Part shown: in pieces, positions 9,532-18,589 of the stretch
Position numbering within the stretch: position 1 is the stretch's first letter
Layout of the letters: each line of letters starts with the position of its first letter
Assembly: GCF_039543525.1 (NCBI RefSeq)
Contig: NZ_BAABJX010000020.1
Coordinates: forward strand, 1 to 64,000
Origin: Algivirga pacifica
Lineage (GTDB): Bacteria > Bacteroidota > Bacteroidia > Cytophagales > Flammeovirgaceae
Direction of reading: 5' to 3'
Length of the DNA stretch: 64,000 nucleotides
Position numbers and translations under genes: made by a program
The notes under the pieces: generated by a model
What the model saw: the letters and a program-made list of their open reading frames with translations, nothing else
Told to the model about the DNA's origin: nothing
Database searches by the model: none

Positions 9532-9876
9532 TTAGATCAATACTCTTTCCGCTTCAGGGTTTTTAGGGTCCACACCGTACTTATTATCACCTGCTTCTCC
9601 CTCTGTAAACATCAAAATCAATCCATAAATAGGCACTAATACGAACCATCCACTTTTACCGGTATCGTGAACTCTTCTTACAGCTACCGCTAAAGAAGGT
9701 AGTATTACTGCTAATGAGTAAATTGCACCCAATGCTTCCACTCCAATAAACCCGCCAATAAATCCAACAATAAAAGAGAAGATAAGGTTGAATAATACGT
9801 AGTACCAATACTCACTTCTTGTGGCTCTTCCGCTAAATACAGCATAGTTTTGCAATGCTTTCAAATAGTATTTCAT
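9532..9876 (-). CDS. DUF805 family membrane protein
   Basis: A 114-residue inner-membrane protein with the DUF805 pattern. It opens with YYLKALQNYAVFSGRATRSEYWYY-type sequence (FSGRATRSEYW near 15-25), has three to four hydrophobic segments, and shows the RRVHDTGKSGWFVL signature (about 67-80). DUF805 proteins are widespread small membrane proteins of unknown function. The C-terminus (NKYGVDPKNPEAE) also matches the family. Monocistronic, sharing a hairpin terminator with the gene at 9021. Confidence 0.93.
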   Translation of the reverse strand: MKYYLKALQNYAVFSGRATRSEYWYYVLFNLIFSFIVGFIGGFIGVEALGAIYSLAVILPSLAVAVRRVHDTGKSGWFVLVPIYGLILMFTEGEAGDNKYGVDPKNPEAERVLI

Positions 9877-10270
9877 GGTTATTCTCAGTTTAAAAATTCC
9901 CTACTCATATGGCTTTTCGGCATCGCCCCGTTTAATCAGTGGTTTCTGGACTCCACTTTTTTCATAAAAAAATTATAAATTCTTAGAATTCATATCATTA
10001 TACCTCATTTTTTTATGAACATATCATGTACCATACAGCCCTCTTAACAAGATATACGCTCATTCATAAGAAAGGGAGGATGTTATTCCTTACATAGGAT
10101 TTTTCATTTTATATTAAAAAAAATCGGTTACCATGTTACTCAAAGGATCACCCTTAAAGGGTTTAATTACTATCTCCAACGTTTTTTAACACTCGTATTT
10201 TGAACAATTCTTCTTCTGATTAGTACTTTGTGCAGTAATATTTATTAATATTTTTCAATTTACTTAAAGC
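9877..10270. other. Intergenic region between divergent genes, with a possible promoter
   Basis: 394 bases without a gene. TTG at 10200-10202 followed 21 bases later by TACTTTG (10224-10230) resembles the Bacteroidota promoter (TTG...TAnnTTTG, here one base short) and would give a leader of about 35 bases for the DUF2911 gene. Otherwise AT-rich with nothing recognised. Confidence 0.4.
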
Positions 10271-11167
10271 ATGATGAACAAATTCATGACACGCACACTG
10301 CTAGTAGTAGCAGCTATGCTATTCAACTTCAGTGCCTTTGCACAACAACTACCTGTACCAAGCCCTGCCGCTAGTGTTAAACAACAAGTAGGACTTACCG
10401 ACATCAGCATTGACTATTCTTCTCCTGCCGTAAAAGGACGTAAAGTATTCGGAGAGCTACAGCCTTATGGTGTAACATGGAGAGCTGGTGCCAATGGCGC
10501 TACTAAAATCACATTCAGCACAGATGTAACGATCAATGGAACAGCATTGAAAGCAGGTGATTACAGCCTGTTCCTAACACCTTACGCTGACAAAGCATGG
10601 ACATTCCACTTCAATGGAGAAGGTAAAAGTATTTTTGACTACAAAGCCGGTCAAGATGTTGAGGCGATCAAAGCAGATGACGTAGTACGTGTAGAAGCTA
10701 AGCCTATGGAAGCGCCAATGAAAGAGCGTTTGACTTACCTAGTTGAGGCTACTACTGACAACAAAGCTACGGTAAGCCTATGGTGGGAAAAGACAATGAT
10801 CTCTTTCGAGGTTGAGGTTCCTACAGAAACGTTGGCTACTGCAAACGTAGAAGCTGAGCTAAAACAACTGGACAGAGCTTGGAGAACTTACCAAAACATC
10901 GCTGGATACTATGTATCTGCAAACAATACTGCTAAAGCGATGGAAATGATCGACAAGTCTATCGAAGTGAAACCAGAGTACTTCTGGAATACTTGGACTA
11001 AAGCACAGATCCTTGCACAAGACGGAGAGTACAAGAAAGCTGTAAAGCTTGCTGAAAAAGCAAAAGCTTTCGGAGAGAAAAACCCTGACGGTGCTTTCAA
11101 CTACTTCAACGGTCAAGGCATGATCGATAAGGATATCAATACATGGAAAGCAAGTGCAAAAAAATAA
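10271..11167 (+). CDS. DUF2911 domain protein with TPR-like C-terminus
   Basis: A 298-residue exported protein. A signal peptide ends near FSAFAQQ. The DUF2911 domain covers about 25-190 and shows the typical order of PSPAASVKQQVG, IDYSSPAVKGRKVFG, YGVTWRAGAN and the GDYSLFLTP strand. Residues about 195-295 are helical and resemble one or two tetratricopeptide repeats (AMEMIDKSIEVKPEYFWNTW). The family is common in Bacteroidota and has no assigned function; a periplasmic location is inferred. Either of the first two Met codons could start it. Many codons are of the highly expressed type, so it may be abundant. Confidence 0.93.
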   Translation: MMNKFMTRTLLVVAAMLFNFSAFAQQLPVPSPAASVKQQVGLTDISIDYSSPAVKGRKVFGELQPYGVTWRAGANGATKITFSTDVTINGTALKAGDYSLFLTPYADKAWTFHFNGEGKSIFDYKAGQDVEAIKADDVVRVEAKPMEAPMKERLTYLVEATTDNKATVSLWWEKTMISFEVEVPTETLATANVEAELKQLDRAWRTYQNIAGYYVSANNTAKAMEMIDKSIEVKPEYFWNTWTKAQILAQDGEYKKAVKLAEKAKAFGEKNPDGAFNYFNGQGMIDKDINTWKASAKK

Positions 11168-11242
11168 TTATTTTTGCATCACGCTTTTCTCATAAAGTGG
11201 TTTGGGAGCTGTTAGTTCCTAAACCTCTTTTTTTAAGTAAGC

Positions 11243-11416
11243 ATCTGTTGAATCGTTGAATCGTTGAATTGAGCTTCGCTCGTTGATTCGAGTTGATTTG
11301 TTTATTGATCAATTATGATTGAGCATTCAATTAGAATTGAATCAGTCAACGGTTCAACTCGAATCAACGAGCGAAGCTCAATTCAACTCACCAAAGGTGA
11401 AATTCAACGATTCAAC
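11243..11416. repeat. Intergenic inverted-repeat element (GTTGAATC family)
   Basis: The segment 11263-11296 is perfectly complementary to 11354-11387 (34 bp) around a 57-base loop. Each arm contains the small palindrome GAGCTTCGCTC. It is flanked by tandem GTTGAATC units on the left and their complements on the right. It ends the DUF2911 transcript region and stops 38 bases before the next start codon. The same modules recur at 9469, 15830, 21774 and 41921. Confidence 0.85.
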
Positions 11417-11454
11417 GAAACGAATAGTGTCATCACCACCAAGCTTAACTGTCA

Positions 11455-13962
11455 ATGAACAAATTACTGATATTTTTTGGACTCTTATTTGGTTTGCTAA
11501 GTGCTCAGGCACAACACCAGCCAACTCCTAACCAATCCGCCTCTGAGATCAAGGCTGCACTAAAAAAATTAAATGTTCTGGGGAGTGTCATGTATCTGGC
11601 AGCTCACCCTGACGATGAAAACCAACGCATCATTACCTACTTTGCCAGAGGTAAAGGTATGCGTACTGCTTACCTCTCCCTTACCCGTGGAGATGGAGGT
11701 CAAAACCTTATCGGACCAGAAGTACGAGAAGAGCTGGGGGTTATCCGAACACAAGAATTATTAGCGGCTCGTCGTATTGATGGCGGAGAGCAACTCTTTA
11801 CCCGCGCCAATGACTTCGGTTACTCCAAGAATCCGGATGAAACGCTGAATATATGGGACAAAGAAGCCGTATTGGCCGATGTCGTATGGGCCATTCGTAA
11901 ATTGCGCCCAGATGTAATTATTACTCGCTTCTCACCTTATCGTGCAGGTAAAACACATGGGCATCATACTACCTCAGCGATTCTGGGTATGGAAGCCTTT
12001 GATGCTGCTGCTGACCCCAATCGCTTTCCAGAACAACTGGAATATGTAGATACATGGCAACCTAAACGTATTCTTTGGAATACTTCCCCTTGGTTCTACC
12101 GTTACACAGGAGAAACCTTTGATCCTTCGGAACATATTATTCTTGATGCTGGTGGATATGACCCTCTATTAGGAAAGTCCTTGGGAGAAATTGCTATGGA
12201 AGCTCGTTCACAGCACCGATGCCAAGGATTTGGAGCTGAACTATCCAGAGGTACCCATGAAGAGTATTTGAGACATCTCAAAGGGGACTCCGCTTCCAAA
12301 GATGTATTTGAGGACATCGACACCTCTTGGAATAGAGTGAAAGGAGGTGATAAGATTGCTCCCCTTGCTAAAAAAGTCTACGATGACTTTGACATGGAAA
12401 ATCCAGCCGCTTCCATTCCTGAACTGACTCAATTACTACACCTATTAAGAGCGGCAGAAGACTCTTACTATGTACGTCTAAAAACCAAGGAAGTAGAACA
12501 GCTGATTCTATCTTGCGCAGGGTATTGGCAAGAAGCCTTGAGTAAAGAATATAATTTGGTAGCTGGAGATTCATTGCAATTGGCCCTAAATATTATTCAA
12601 AGAAATGCGCAGGTGCAAGTAGACTCTATTCAACTAGGGAATTGGGGAAGCATTGCGATTGATAGTGTACTGGAAAAGAATACGCTTACAAAACTGTCCC
12701 ACAGCATTCTTCTTCCTACCTCTCTTGACTATTCTCACCCTTATTGGCTGAAAGAAAAAGAAACAAAAGGAATGTTTATTGTTCAGGAGCAAGCATTGAG
12801 GGGACTTCCTGAAAACCCTTATGCTATCCCTGCTACCATCCACCTGAAAGTAAATGGTACATCGATAACGACTACGATTCCAATCTTCTATAAGTGGATC
12901 AACCCCGCTAAAGGAGAACAATACCGTCCAATCGCCATTACTCCTACCCTAACTGCCAATATTGAGGAAGGAGTCATTACTTTTGCAGACGATCAACCTA
13001 AAGAAATCAAAGTTACCGTCAAGGCACAAAAGGATAATGCTTCTGGCAACCTATCGCTTCGTGTTGGTAAAGGCTGGAAAGTATCCCCTGATGTGGCTAG
13101 TATTGTACTGGATGAAAAATACGAAGAAGCTTCTTTTATTTTTACCGTACACCCTCCTAAAAAGCAAGGAGTCAGCAACCTATCGATTGCCATCACTACA
13201 GCAGATGGGCGAGCATATGAACAAGGATATAAAGAGATTACCTATGATCACATTCCTACACAAACCTTAATGTCTAAAACCAACACCAAGTTGGTCAAGC
13301 TGAACATACAGCGTGGTGAGCAAAATAGAATTGGCTATATCATGGGAGCAGGAGACCTCGTTCCAGAGGCTTTGAGAGCTGTTGGGTATCAAGTGGATAT
13401 TCTAGGAAATGACGATATCACTCCTACAATACTACAACGTTACGATGCGATCATGGTCGGTATCAGGGCATACAATGTGAATAGCCGAATGAAATACCAT
13501 CAGCCTAAGCTATTGGAGTATGTGAAAAATGGGGGTAATCTGATTATTCAATACAATACCTCCCACCGACTGAAAACAAAGGAACTAGGCCCCTACCCAT
13601 TGACCTTATCGAGAGATCGGGTGACGGTAGAGGAAGCAAAAGTGAAACTATTGCAACCAAATCATGCGGCCATGCAATATCCTAACAAAATTACGCAAAA
13701 GGATTTTGAAGGATGGGTACAAGAAAGAGGGTTATACTTCCCTTCTCAATGGGATGCCCATTATACCCCACTATTCAGCATGCATGACCCAGGAGAAACC
13801 CCTAAGGAAGGAAGCACCCTAATTGCTCCATATGGAAAAGGCTATTATGTCTATACGGGCATTTCATGGTTCCGAGAACTTCCTGCGGGCGTACCGGGAG
13901 CTTTCCGTATACTGTCCAATCTGATTGCCTTAAAGCAAGAAGCTACTGACAAATCGAAATAA
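11455..13962 (+). CDS. PIG-L family deacetylase with C-terminal amidotransferase-like domain
   Basis: An 835-residue exported protein with a signal peptide (about 1-20). The PIG-L/LmbE domain has AAHPDDEN at 49-56, the zinc-binding motif of N-acetylglucosaminyl deacetylases, and GKTHGHHTT near 165. A beta-rich middle (about 420-600) is followed by a ThuA/class I amidotransferase-like flavodoxin fold (about 620-830). The enzyme probably removes acetyl groups from an N-acetyl sugar or a similar metabolite. Its stop overlaps the start of the 51-residue membrane protein by one base, and a sodium:solute symporter follows, so uptake and deacetylation of one substrate are likely linked. The substrate is unknown. 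Confidence 0.88.
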   Translation: MNKLLIFFGLLFGLLSAQAQHQPTPNQSASEIKAALKKLNVLGSVMYLAAHPDDENQRIITYFARGKGMRTAYLSLTRGDGGQNLIGPEVREELGVIRTQELLAARRIDGGEQLFTRANDFGYSKNPDETLNIWDKEAVLADVVWAIRKLRPDVIITRFSPYRAGKTHGHHTTSAILGMEAFDAAADPNRFPEQLEYVDTWQPKRILWNTSPWFYRYTGETFDPSEHIILDAGGYDPLLGKSLGEIAMEARSQHRCQGFGAELSRGTHEEYLRHLKGDSASKDVFEDIDTSWNRVKGGDKIAPLAKKVYDDFDMENPAASIPELTQLLHLLRAAEDSYYVRLKTKEVEQLILSCAGYWQEALSKEYNLVAGDSLQLALNIIQRNAQVQVDSIQLGNWGSIAIDSVLEKNTLTKLSHSILLPTSLDYSHPYWLKEKETKGMFIVQEQALRGLPENPYAIPATIHLKVNGTSITTTIPIFYKWINPAKGEQYRPIAITPTLTANIEEGVITFADDQPKEIKVTVKAQKDNASGNLSLRVGKGWKVSPDVASIVLDEKYEEASFIFTVHPPKKQGVSNLSIAITTADGRAYEQGYKEITYDHIPTQTLMSKTNTKLVKLNIQRGEQNRIGYIMGAGDLVPEALRAVGYQVDILGNDDITPTILQRYDAIMVGIRAYNVNSRMKYHQPKLLEYVKNGGNLIIQYNTSHRLKTKELGPYPLTLSRDRVTVEEAKVKLLQPNHAAMQYPNKITQKDFEGWVQERGLYFPSQWDAHYTPLFSMHDPGETPKEGSTLIAPYGKGYYVYTGISWFRELPAGVPGAFRILSNLIALKQEATDKSK

Positions 13963-14117
13963 TGAAAATGAAAAAAGAAATCGACACAACGAAAGAAGAA
14001 AGAGAGGGGCTTCCCTCTCTCTTCAAAAGCTGGAAACAGGTATACTGGGTAGTCATAGGAGAGCTATTCTTCCTTATTGCCTTATTTTATGGATTTACAG
14101 CATTTTTTTCTAACTAA
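13962..14117 (+). CDS. Small single-span membrane protein (51 aa)
   Basis: The start ATG shares one base with the stop of the deacetylase gene (TAATG), a typical coupling arrangement. The protein has a charged N-terminus (about 25 residues, many Lys and Glu) and one hydrophobic span, roughly 28-49, rich in Phe and Leu. It ends eight bases before the ATG of the symporter. Position, coupling and topology suggest a small accessory subunit of the symporter, as known for some other sodium:solute transporters; that role is inference. It is easy to miss because of its length. Confidence 0.75.
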   Translation: MKMKKEIDTTKEEREGLPSLFKSWKQVYWVVIGELFFLIALFYGFTAFFSN

Positions 14118-14125
14118 CTGTCAAC

Positions 14126-15820
14126 ATGCATTTACTCGACTGGCTCGTACTCGGTGGTACCATGACCTTTATTATTGTCTATGGGGTATGGAAAAACCGA
14201 CAACAAAATACGATTGAAAGCTACCTGAGAGGAAACCGAGAAGCCAAATGGCTAACGGTAGCTCTTTCCATTATGGCAACTCAAGCGAGTGCCATCACCT
14301 TCTTATCCGCACCAGGTCAAGCGTATACGGACGGAATGCGATTTGTACAATTTTACTTTGGGCTACCTATTGCCATGATTGTACTCTCCGTGTTCTTCGT
14401 TCCTATCTACCATAAGCTAAATGTCTATACTGCTTATGAGTTTTTGGAAAAGCGTTTTGACCTCAAGACAAGAAGCCTGGCCGCTATATTGTTTCTTACA
14501 CAAAGAGGACTGGCTGCAGGTTTTACCATCTTTGCCCCTTCTTTGGTCCTTTCCTCTATTCTGGGATGGAATGTTACCCTAACCAATATCATTATTGGTA
14601 TTCTGGTGATTATCTATACTGTTATTGGGGGAACCAAGGCTGTTAATCAGACACAGAAGCTACAAATGGGGGTAATCTTTGTTGGTATGCTTGCTGCAGG
14701 GATCATGGTCGTCCAATTTTTACCCGAGCATGTATCCTTTGGGGACTCCTTACATATAGCTGGTAAAATGGGCCGACTTAACGTCGTAGACCTGGAATTT
14801 GATCCTACTAGCAAGTATAATATCTGGTCTGGACTTATTGGAGGTTTCTTCTTGGCCCTATCGTATTTCGGAACAGATCAGTCGCAAGTACAGCGCTACC
14901 TTTCTGGAAGTTCTATTGCACAAAGCCGTTTAGGGCTATTGTTCAATGGTATGATCAAAATTCCAATGCAGTTCCTTATCCTACTCATTGGTGCCTTGGT
15001 CTATGTATTTTTCTTCTTTAATCAACCGCCTGTTTTCTTTAACCAAGTACTACTAAACGAGGCTAGGGAAAAAGGATTTGAGACTGAGTTGCAAAAGATC
15101 GAAAATGCTTATACGGATGCTCATCAGCAAAAACAAGCCGCAGCCTTACAGCTTGTTGATGCCTTGCATGCGGACAACCAAGCATTGATAGAAACATCGA
15201 CCATCACCTTACAAGAAAAAGCGCAACAAACAGAAACAATACGGGGAGAGGCTATTGCGGTCATCAAGCAAGCCATACCAGATGCAGACACCAACGACAC
15301 CAACTATATCTTCCTTTCCTTTGTGAAAAAATACCTGGCTCCAGGTTTGGTCGGACTGTTAATCGCAGTAATCTTATCTGCCTCCATGTCCTCTACCGCC
15401 TCCGAGCTAAATGCTTTAGCCTCCACTTCTGTGATTGATATTTATAAGCGAATGATACACTCCAATGGAAGTGAGCAACATTATGTACGCATCTCTAAAC
15501 TAATGACCATTTTTTGGGGATGTTATGCCATTTTATTTTCCATGTATGCCAATAGGCTAGGTACACTCATTGAAGCTGTAAACATCTTGGGGTCTTTGGT
15601 CTATGGTGTTATTCTCGGAGTTTTCTCTGTAGCATTCTTCTTCAAGAAAGTAGGAAGCAAGGCTGTATTCATTGCCGCTATTATTGCAGAGGCTTGCATT
15701 CTGGGGCTATACTTCTTTAGCGCAACACCTTTCTTGTGGTTTAATGTGATTGGTTGCTTGTTAGTGATTGGTATTAGTGTAATTCTACAAGCTTTATTTA
15801 AAGAGAAAAGCCTGCAATAG
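14126..15820 (+). CDS. Sodium:solute symporter (SSS family)
   Basis: A 564-residue inner-membrane transporter with about 13 hydrophobic segments and family signatures such as ATQASAITFLSAPGQ near 50 and YTVIGGTKAVNQT near 155-167. A hydrophilic, helix-forming insertion of about 100 residues (roughly 305-405, Gln/Glu/Ala-rich) interrupts the core between two membrane segments. It would couple Na+ entry to uptake of a sugar or related solute. It is the last gene of the operon with the PIG-L deacetylase and the 51-residue membrane protein, so the substrate may be an acetylated amino sugar or derivative. Confidence 0.92.
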   Translation: MHLLDWLVLGGTMTFIIVYGVWKNRQQNTIESYLRGNREAKWLTVALSIMATQASAITFLSAPGQAYTDGMRFVQFYFGLPIAMIVLSVFFVPIYHKLNVYTAYEFLEKRFDLKTRSLAAILFLTQRGLAAGFTIFAPSLVLSSILGWNVTLTNIIIGILVIIYTVIGGTKAVNQTQKLQMGVIFVGMLAAGIMVVQFLPEHVSFGDSLHIAGKMGRLNVVDLEFDPTSKYNIWSGLIGGFFLALSYFGTDQSQVQRYLSGSSIAQSRLGLLFNGMIKIPMQFLILLIGALVYVFFFFNQPPVFFNQVLLNEAREKGFETELQKIENAYTDAHQQKQAAALQLVDALHADNQALIETSTITLQEKAQQTETIRGEAIAVIKQAIPDADTNDTNYIFLSFVKKYLAPGLVGLLIAVILSASMSSTASELNALASTSVIDIYKRMIHSNGSEQHYVRISKLMTIFWGCYAILFSMYANRLGTLIEAVNILGSLVYGVILGVFSVAFFFKKVGSKAVFIAAIIAEACILGLYFFSATPFLWFNVIGCLLVIGISVILQALFKEKSLQ

Positions 15821-15829
15821 ACTCTTTTT

Positions 15830-15962
15830 GTTCATGTTGTTTAATTGAGCTTCGCTCGTTCATGTTGTTTAGTTGTTTAATGGCTCCATTCAATTGTCTA
15901 TAAAAAAACAACTAAACATCATCAACGTAATTGCCTAGCAATTACAATTAAACATCATGAAC
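15830..15962. repeat. Inverted-repeat element with GAGCTTCGCTC module
   Basis: GTTCATGTTGTTTAATTG (15830-15847) is complementary, with one mismatch, to CAATTAAACATCATGAAC (15945-15962). The left arm is followed by the hairpin GAGCTTCGCTC and a second copy of the arm; the interior has further complementary pieces. A related single-sided copy with the same GAGCTTCGCTC core lies at 16554-16600. Confidence 0.75.
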
Positions 15963-15991
15963 ATATTATCCTTATACAAATAATATAAACG

Positions 15992-16031
15992 CGGTAATTT
16001 GTTGTATTCCAATAACAAATTGCCGTTTTTT
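15992..16031 (+). terminator. Intrinsic terminator after the symporter operon
   Basis: CGGTAATTTGTT (15992-16003) pairs exactly with AACAAATTGCCG (16013-16024), allowing one G/T pair, and is followed by a run of T to 16031. Confidence 0.85.
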
Positions 16032-16061
16032 GTTCGCAATTATTAACCTACTAACATAAAA

Positions 16062-16547
16062 ATGAAAACTTCGATAAAATTCTTCTTATTCAAATTATTA
16101 TTCTTGGTTCTTAATGTTTCCTATGCACAAACTCCTGCTTCCTCAGTAAGTAAGGCTGATATGCAGAACCAATATGTAGCTTTTCTTCAAGAAGAAGGCT
16201 TATTACCTAGAGTAGATACTTATGGGGATGTTCGCTTTGAGTTTCAGCAACAATCCTATTATATAGAAGTACATGAGGAAGATCCTTATTTTTTCCGTAT
16301 GGTTCTGATGGGAGCCTGGAAGATGGAGAACCCGGAACTGATTATGAAAGTACAAGACAAGTGCGTACAAGTAACTTACGCCACAAAAGTTTGTACCGCT
16401 TTTATCAATGAAACAGAGGTGTGGTTCTCTACAGAGTCGTTACTCGCGGACCCTCAGGATTTCAAAAAAATATTTAAGAGAAGCCTGTCTTCTTTGGAGG
16501 CTTGCAAGATGACTTTTCTGAGAAGCATCGAGGAGCAAGGCTTATAG
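16062..16547 (+). CDS. Hypothetical exported protein, possibly YbjN-like (161 aa)
   Basis: A signal peptide (1-22, ending SYAQ) is followed by a short alpha/beta domain. The pattern FLQEEGLLPRVDTYGDVRFEFQ and IEVHEEDPYFFRM resembles the first strands of YbjN/type III-chaperone-like folds, but I am not certain of this. Two cysteines near 105 and 112 could form a disulfide. It has its own leader after the terminator at 15992-16031 and no operon partner. Function unknown. Confidence 0.65.
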   Translation: MKTSIKFFLFKLLFLVLNVSYAQTPASSVSKADMQNQYVAFLQEEGLLPRVDTYGDVRFEFQQQSYYIEVHEEDPYFFRMVLMGAWKMENPELIMKVQDKCVQVTYATKVCTAFINETEVWFSTESLLADPQDFKKIFKRSLSSLEACKMTFLRSIEEQGL

Positions 16548-17037
16548 ACCATTGTTCATATTGTTTAGTTGAGCTTCGCTCGTTCATGATGTTTAGTTGA
16601 GTTTTTTGGAGAGTCACCCCTTGCTACTATGGAAGGTTAACTCAGTATAAGCAGAGAACTCTCCGCTCTTAAAATAGGTCAGTGGTACGCTATAGCTTTT
16701 ATAATTTTCAATGATCAATTTTCAATAATTAATACACTCTAGAACTATAGTAGTTAAGGTTGAAACTGTTGCATTTTCTGTTTAAAGACGCCATGTAATG
16801 GGTTATTGTTTATAAACGATAAGCGATAAACAATAAGCTGTATATTATTCGGCAGACAGCGACAAGATTAACTTGAAGTACTATATGAGTAGCCTTTTGG
16901 GTAATTCATTTTAATTAAAAATTGATCATTGAAAATTAACTCACTCTAGAAGCAGTTCAGAAAGCTATCTTACTCATAGACAGTTAACTACGACAAACTC
17001 TAATGAATATTACCAAAAACTTAATTAAATACTTCTT
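16548..17037. repeat. Intergenic mosaic of hairpin and heptamer modules
   Basis: 490 bases with no gene. They hold a GAGCTTCGCTC hairpin unit (16570-16580), a TTTTCAATGATCAATTTTCAA block with ends resembling TTAATACACTCTAGAAC (16694-16745), decayed TTATCGG/CGATAAA heptads (about 16808-16842), and a mirrored block ending AACTCACTCTAGAAGCAGTTCAG (16903-16962). The two ends match, in reverse orientation, the element at 31115-31266, so this is a dispersed repeat with a variable middle. Confidence 0.7.
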
Positions 17038-17766
17038 ATGAAGTACTGCTATTTCATTCTCCTGCTCGCCTTATTCAATATCGGATGTGAAGAAGATATT
17101 CGACATATTGAATCCTATACTATCCCACCCTTTTCAAGCTTAAAAGCAAGTGGAACATTCCATATTGTTCTGAATACGACTAGCTCAACACTAAGTTTTG
17201 AAACGAATAATGAAACCCTTGAAGGTTTTAATTGGAAGGTGGAAGGACAAACGTTATCGTTAGAACGAAGCTCTTCCAGGGCATGGGAAGAGAGTCAACT
17301 CCCTACCGTATACCTACCGGCTACTACCTTAAAATCGCTTCAGCTCTATCATCACTACGGACAAGTGATAAATCACACGCCCATATCTACCCCTTCTTTT
17401 CAGCTATTTACCAATAGTAGCATGAGTGACGTACAACTTACCCTCCATAGTGAGAAAGTATCCGTACGGTCCAATAGTGGCAGTCCGATTACTCTGAATG
17501 GCTCCTGTAGTGAATTGATCATTTACTTTGATTATATTTCTGGTAACTTTTCTGCATCTAGTCTGTTTGCGGAGCAGTTACAAGCTAGCCACGTATTTAT
17601 CACACATAAAAGTGCTGGAAATATCACAGTATTTCCAGTAACAACACTTCAGTCCGAAAACTTCTCTTTTGGAGATATTATTTACGTTAACCAACCCAAG
17701 CAACTGAACATTAGTAATCATGGAAAAGGAGAAACCTATTTCAAGCCTCAACGAAGGATTCCTTAG
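17038..17766 (+). CDS. GIN-domain (DUF2807-like) lipoprotein
   Basis: A 242-residue lipoprotein: hydrophobic leader, then Cys17 in NIGC. The opening FSSLKASGTFHIVLN is the hallmark of the putative auto-transporter adhesin head GIN domain. The rest is a series of short beta-strands with regular Ser/Thr-rich turns, as expected of a beta-helix or beta-prism. By family knowledge the location is the cell envelope; the ligand is unknown. The last 47 bases overlap the acetyltransferase gene in another frame, so translation of the two may be coupled. Confidence 0.8.
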   Translation: MKYCYFILLLALFNIGCEEDIRHIESYTIPPFSSLKASGTFHIVLNTTSSTLSFETNNETLEGFNWKVEGQTLSLERSSSRAWEESQLPTVYLPATTLKSLQLYHHYGQVINHTPISTPSFQLFTNSSMSDVQLTLHSEKVSVRSNSGSPITLNGSCSELIIYFDYISGNFSASSLFAEQLQASHVFITHKSAGNITVFPVTTLQSENFSFGDIIYVNQPKQLNISNHGKGETYFKPQRRIP

Positions 17767-18217
17767 AAAAGCCTATACCACAGACGCCTCCTCCATTAGC
17801 GAACTAATTTTATACACTGCCCAAAAACAAAACTTCGAGGATTACACCCCTGAAGGACATCAAATTTTTCTACACGCCCATCAGGCGGACAGTGTCAAGC
17901 GACTAATGGAGATAGGTATTTCTTACTGGGTATACCTTCATAAAGACATGATTATAGGAGTCATCAGTGTAAAACAACACGCTCATATCTTTCACCTATA
18001 TGTACATCCTTTGCACCAAAAGCTGGGGATAGGTAGTTTATTGCTCGAGCATATTATACAGCAGTCCCCCCACCTTTCTTTTTCTGTCAATGCCTCCAAA
18101 ACGGCCATTCCCTTTTATAAAAAACATGGATTTTCACATTCTTCCCCTGCTCAAGAACTAAATGGGTTCAGATATTACCCCATGATTCGTCCAATAAAGC
18201 AGACATCCTTTCTATAG
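17720..18217 (+). CDS. GNAT family N-acetyltransferase
   Basis: A 165-residue cytosolic acetyltransferase. The acetyl-CoA binding motif A is present as HPLHQKLGIGSLLLEH near 96-111 (Q-x-x-G-x-G pattern), preceded by strands with IIGVISV and followed by FYKKHGF, the usual C-terminal signature. The acceptor cannot be predicted. The start overlaps the upstream GIN-domain gene by 47 bases. The next in-frame Met would remove the first strand and helix, so the overlapping start is preferred. Confidence 0.87.
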   Translation: MEKEKPISSLNEGFLRKAYTTDASSISELILYTAQKQNFEDYTPEGHQIFLHAHQADSVKRLMEIGISYWVYLHKDMIIGVISVKQHAHIFHLYVHPLHQKLGIGSLLLEHIIQQSPHLSFSVNASKTAIPFYKKHGFSHSSPAQELNGFRYYPMIRPIKQTSFL

Positions 18218-18589
18218 AATATTAACATTTCAAGAAAAATATTGCATATTGCAAGTGCTTTCAAGCAAAGAGACTATTCACTCATGCAATAGTCTGTCGC
18301 TAATGAATACATCCACCGTTCCTGCTTAAAATAAGACTTAAACGCATAATATTGAATGATAAGTCCTTATTTGAGAGGGTAATTTCTGGATTTACATCTT
18401 AATTTACGGAAGAAGATCTTTTGATAGAGGAGAAGGAGATGACAAGTATCATAAAGGAAATACTTAACGCTCCTTCGTTTTCCTATGTTTATAAAAATAA
18501 TATAGTACTACAATAATAGATCTTTATCACGGATTGTATGCTCCTTGCATATTGCAGAAAGCACACTTTCCTAAAACATATAAATAGTA
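18218..18589. other. Leader region of ribH with paired TTGCATATTGCA sites
   Basis: 372 bases without a gene. TTGCATATTGCA occurs at 18242-18253 and 18545-18556. The first copy is followed by GTGCTTTC and the second by its complement GAAAGCAC, so the two sites form a spaced inverted arrangement. No FMN riboswitch was seen. Confidence 0.45.
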
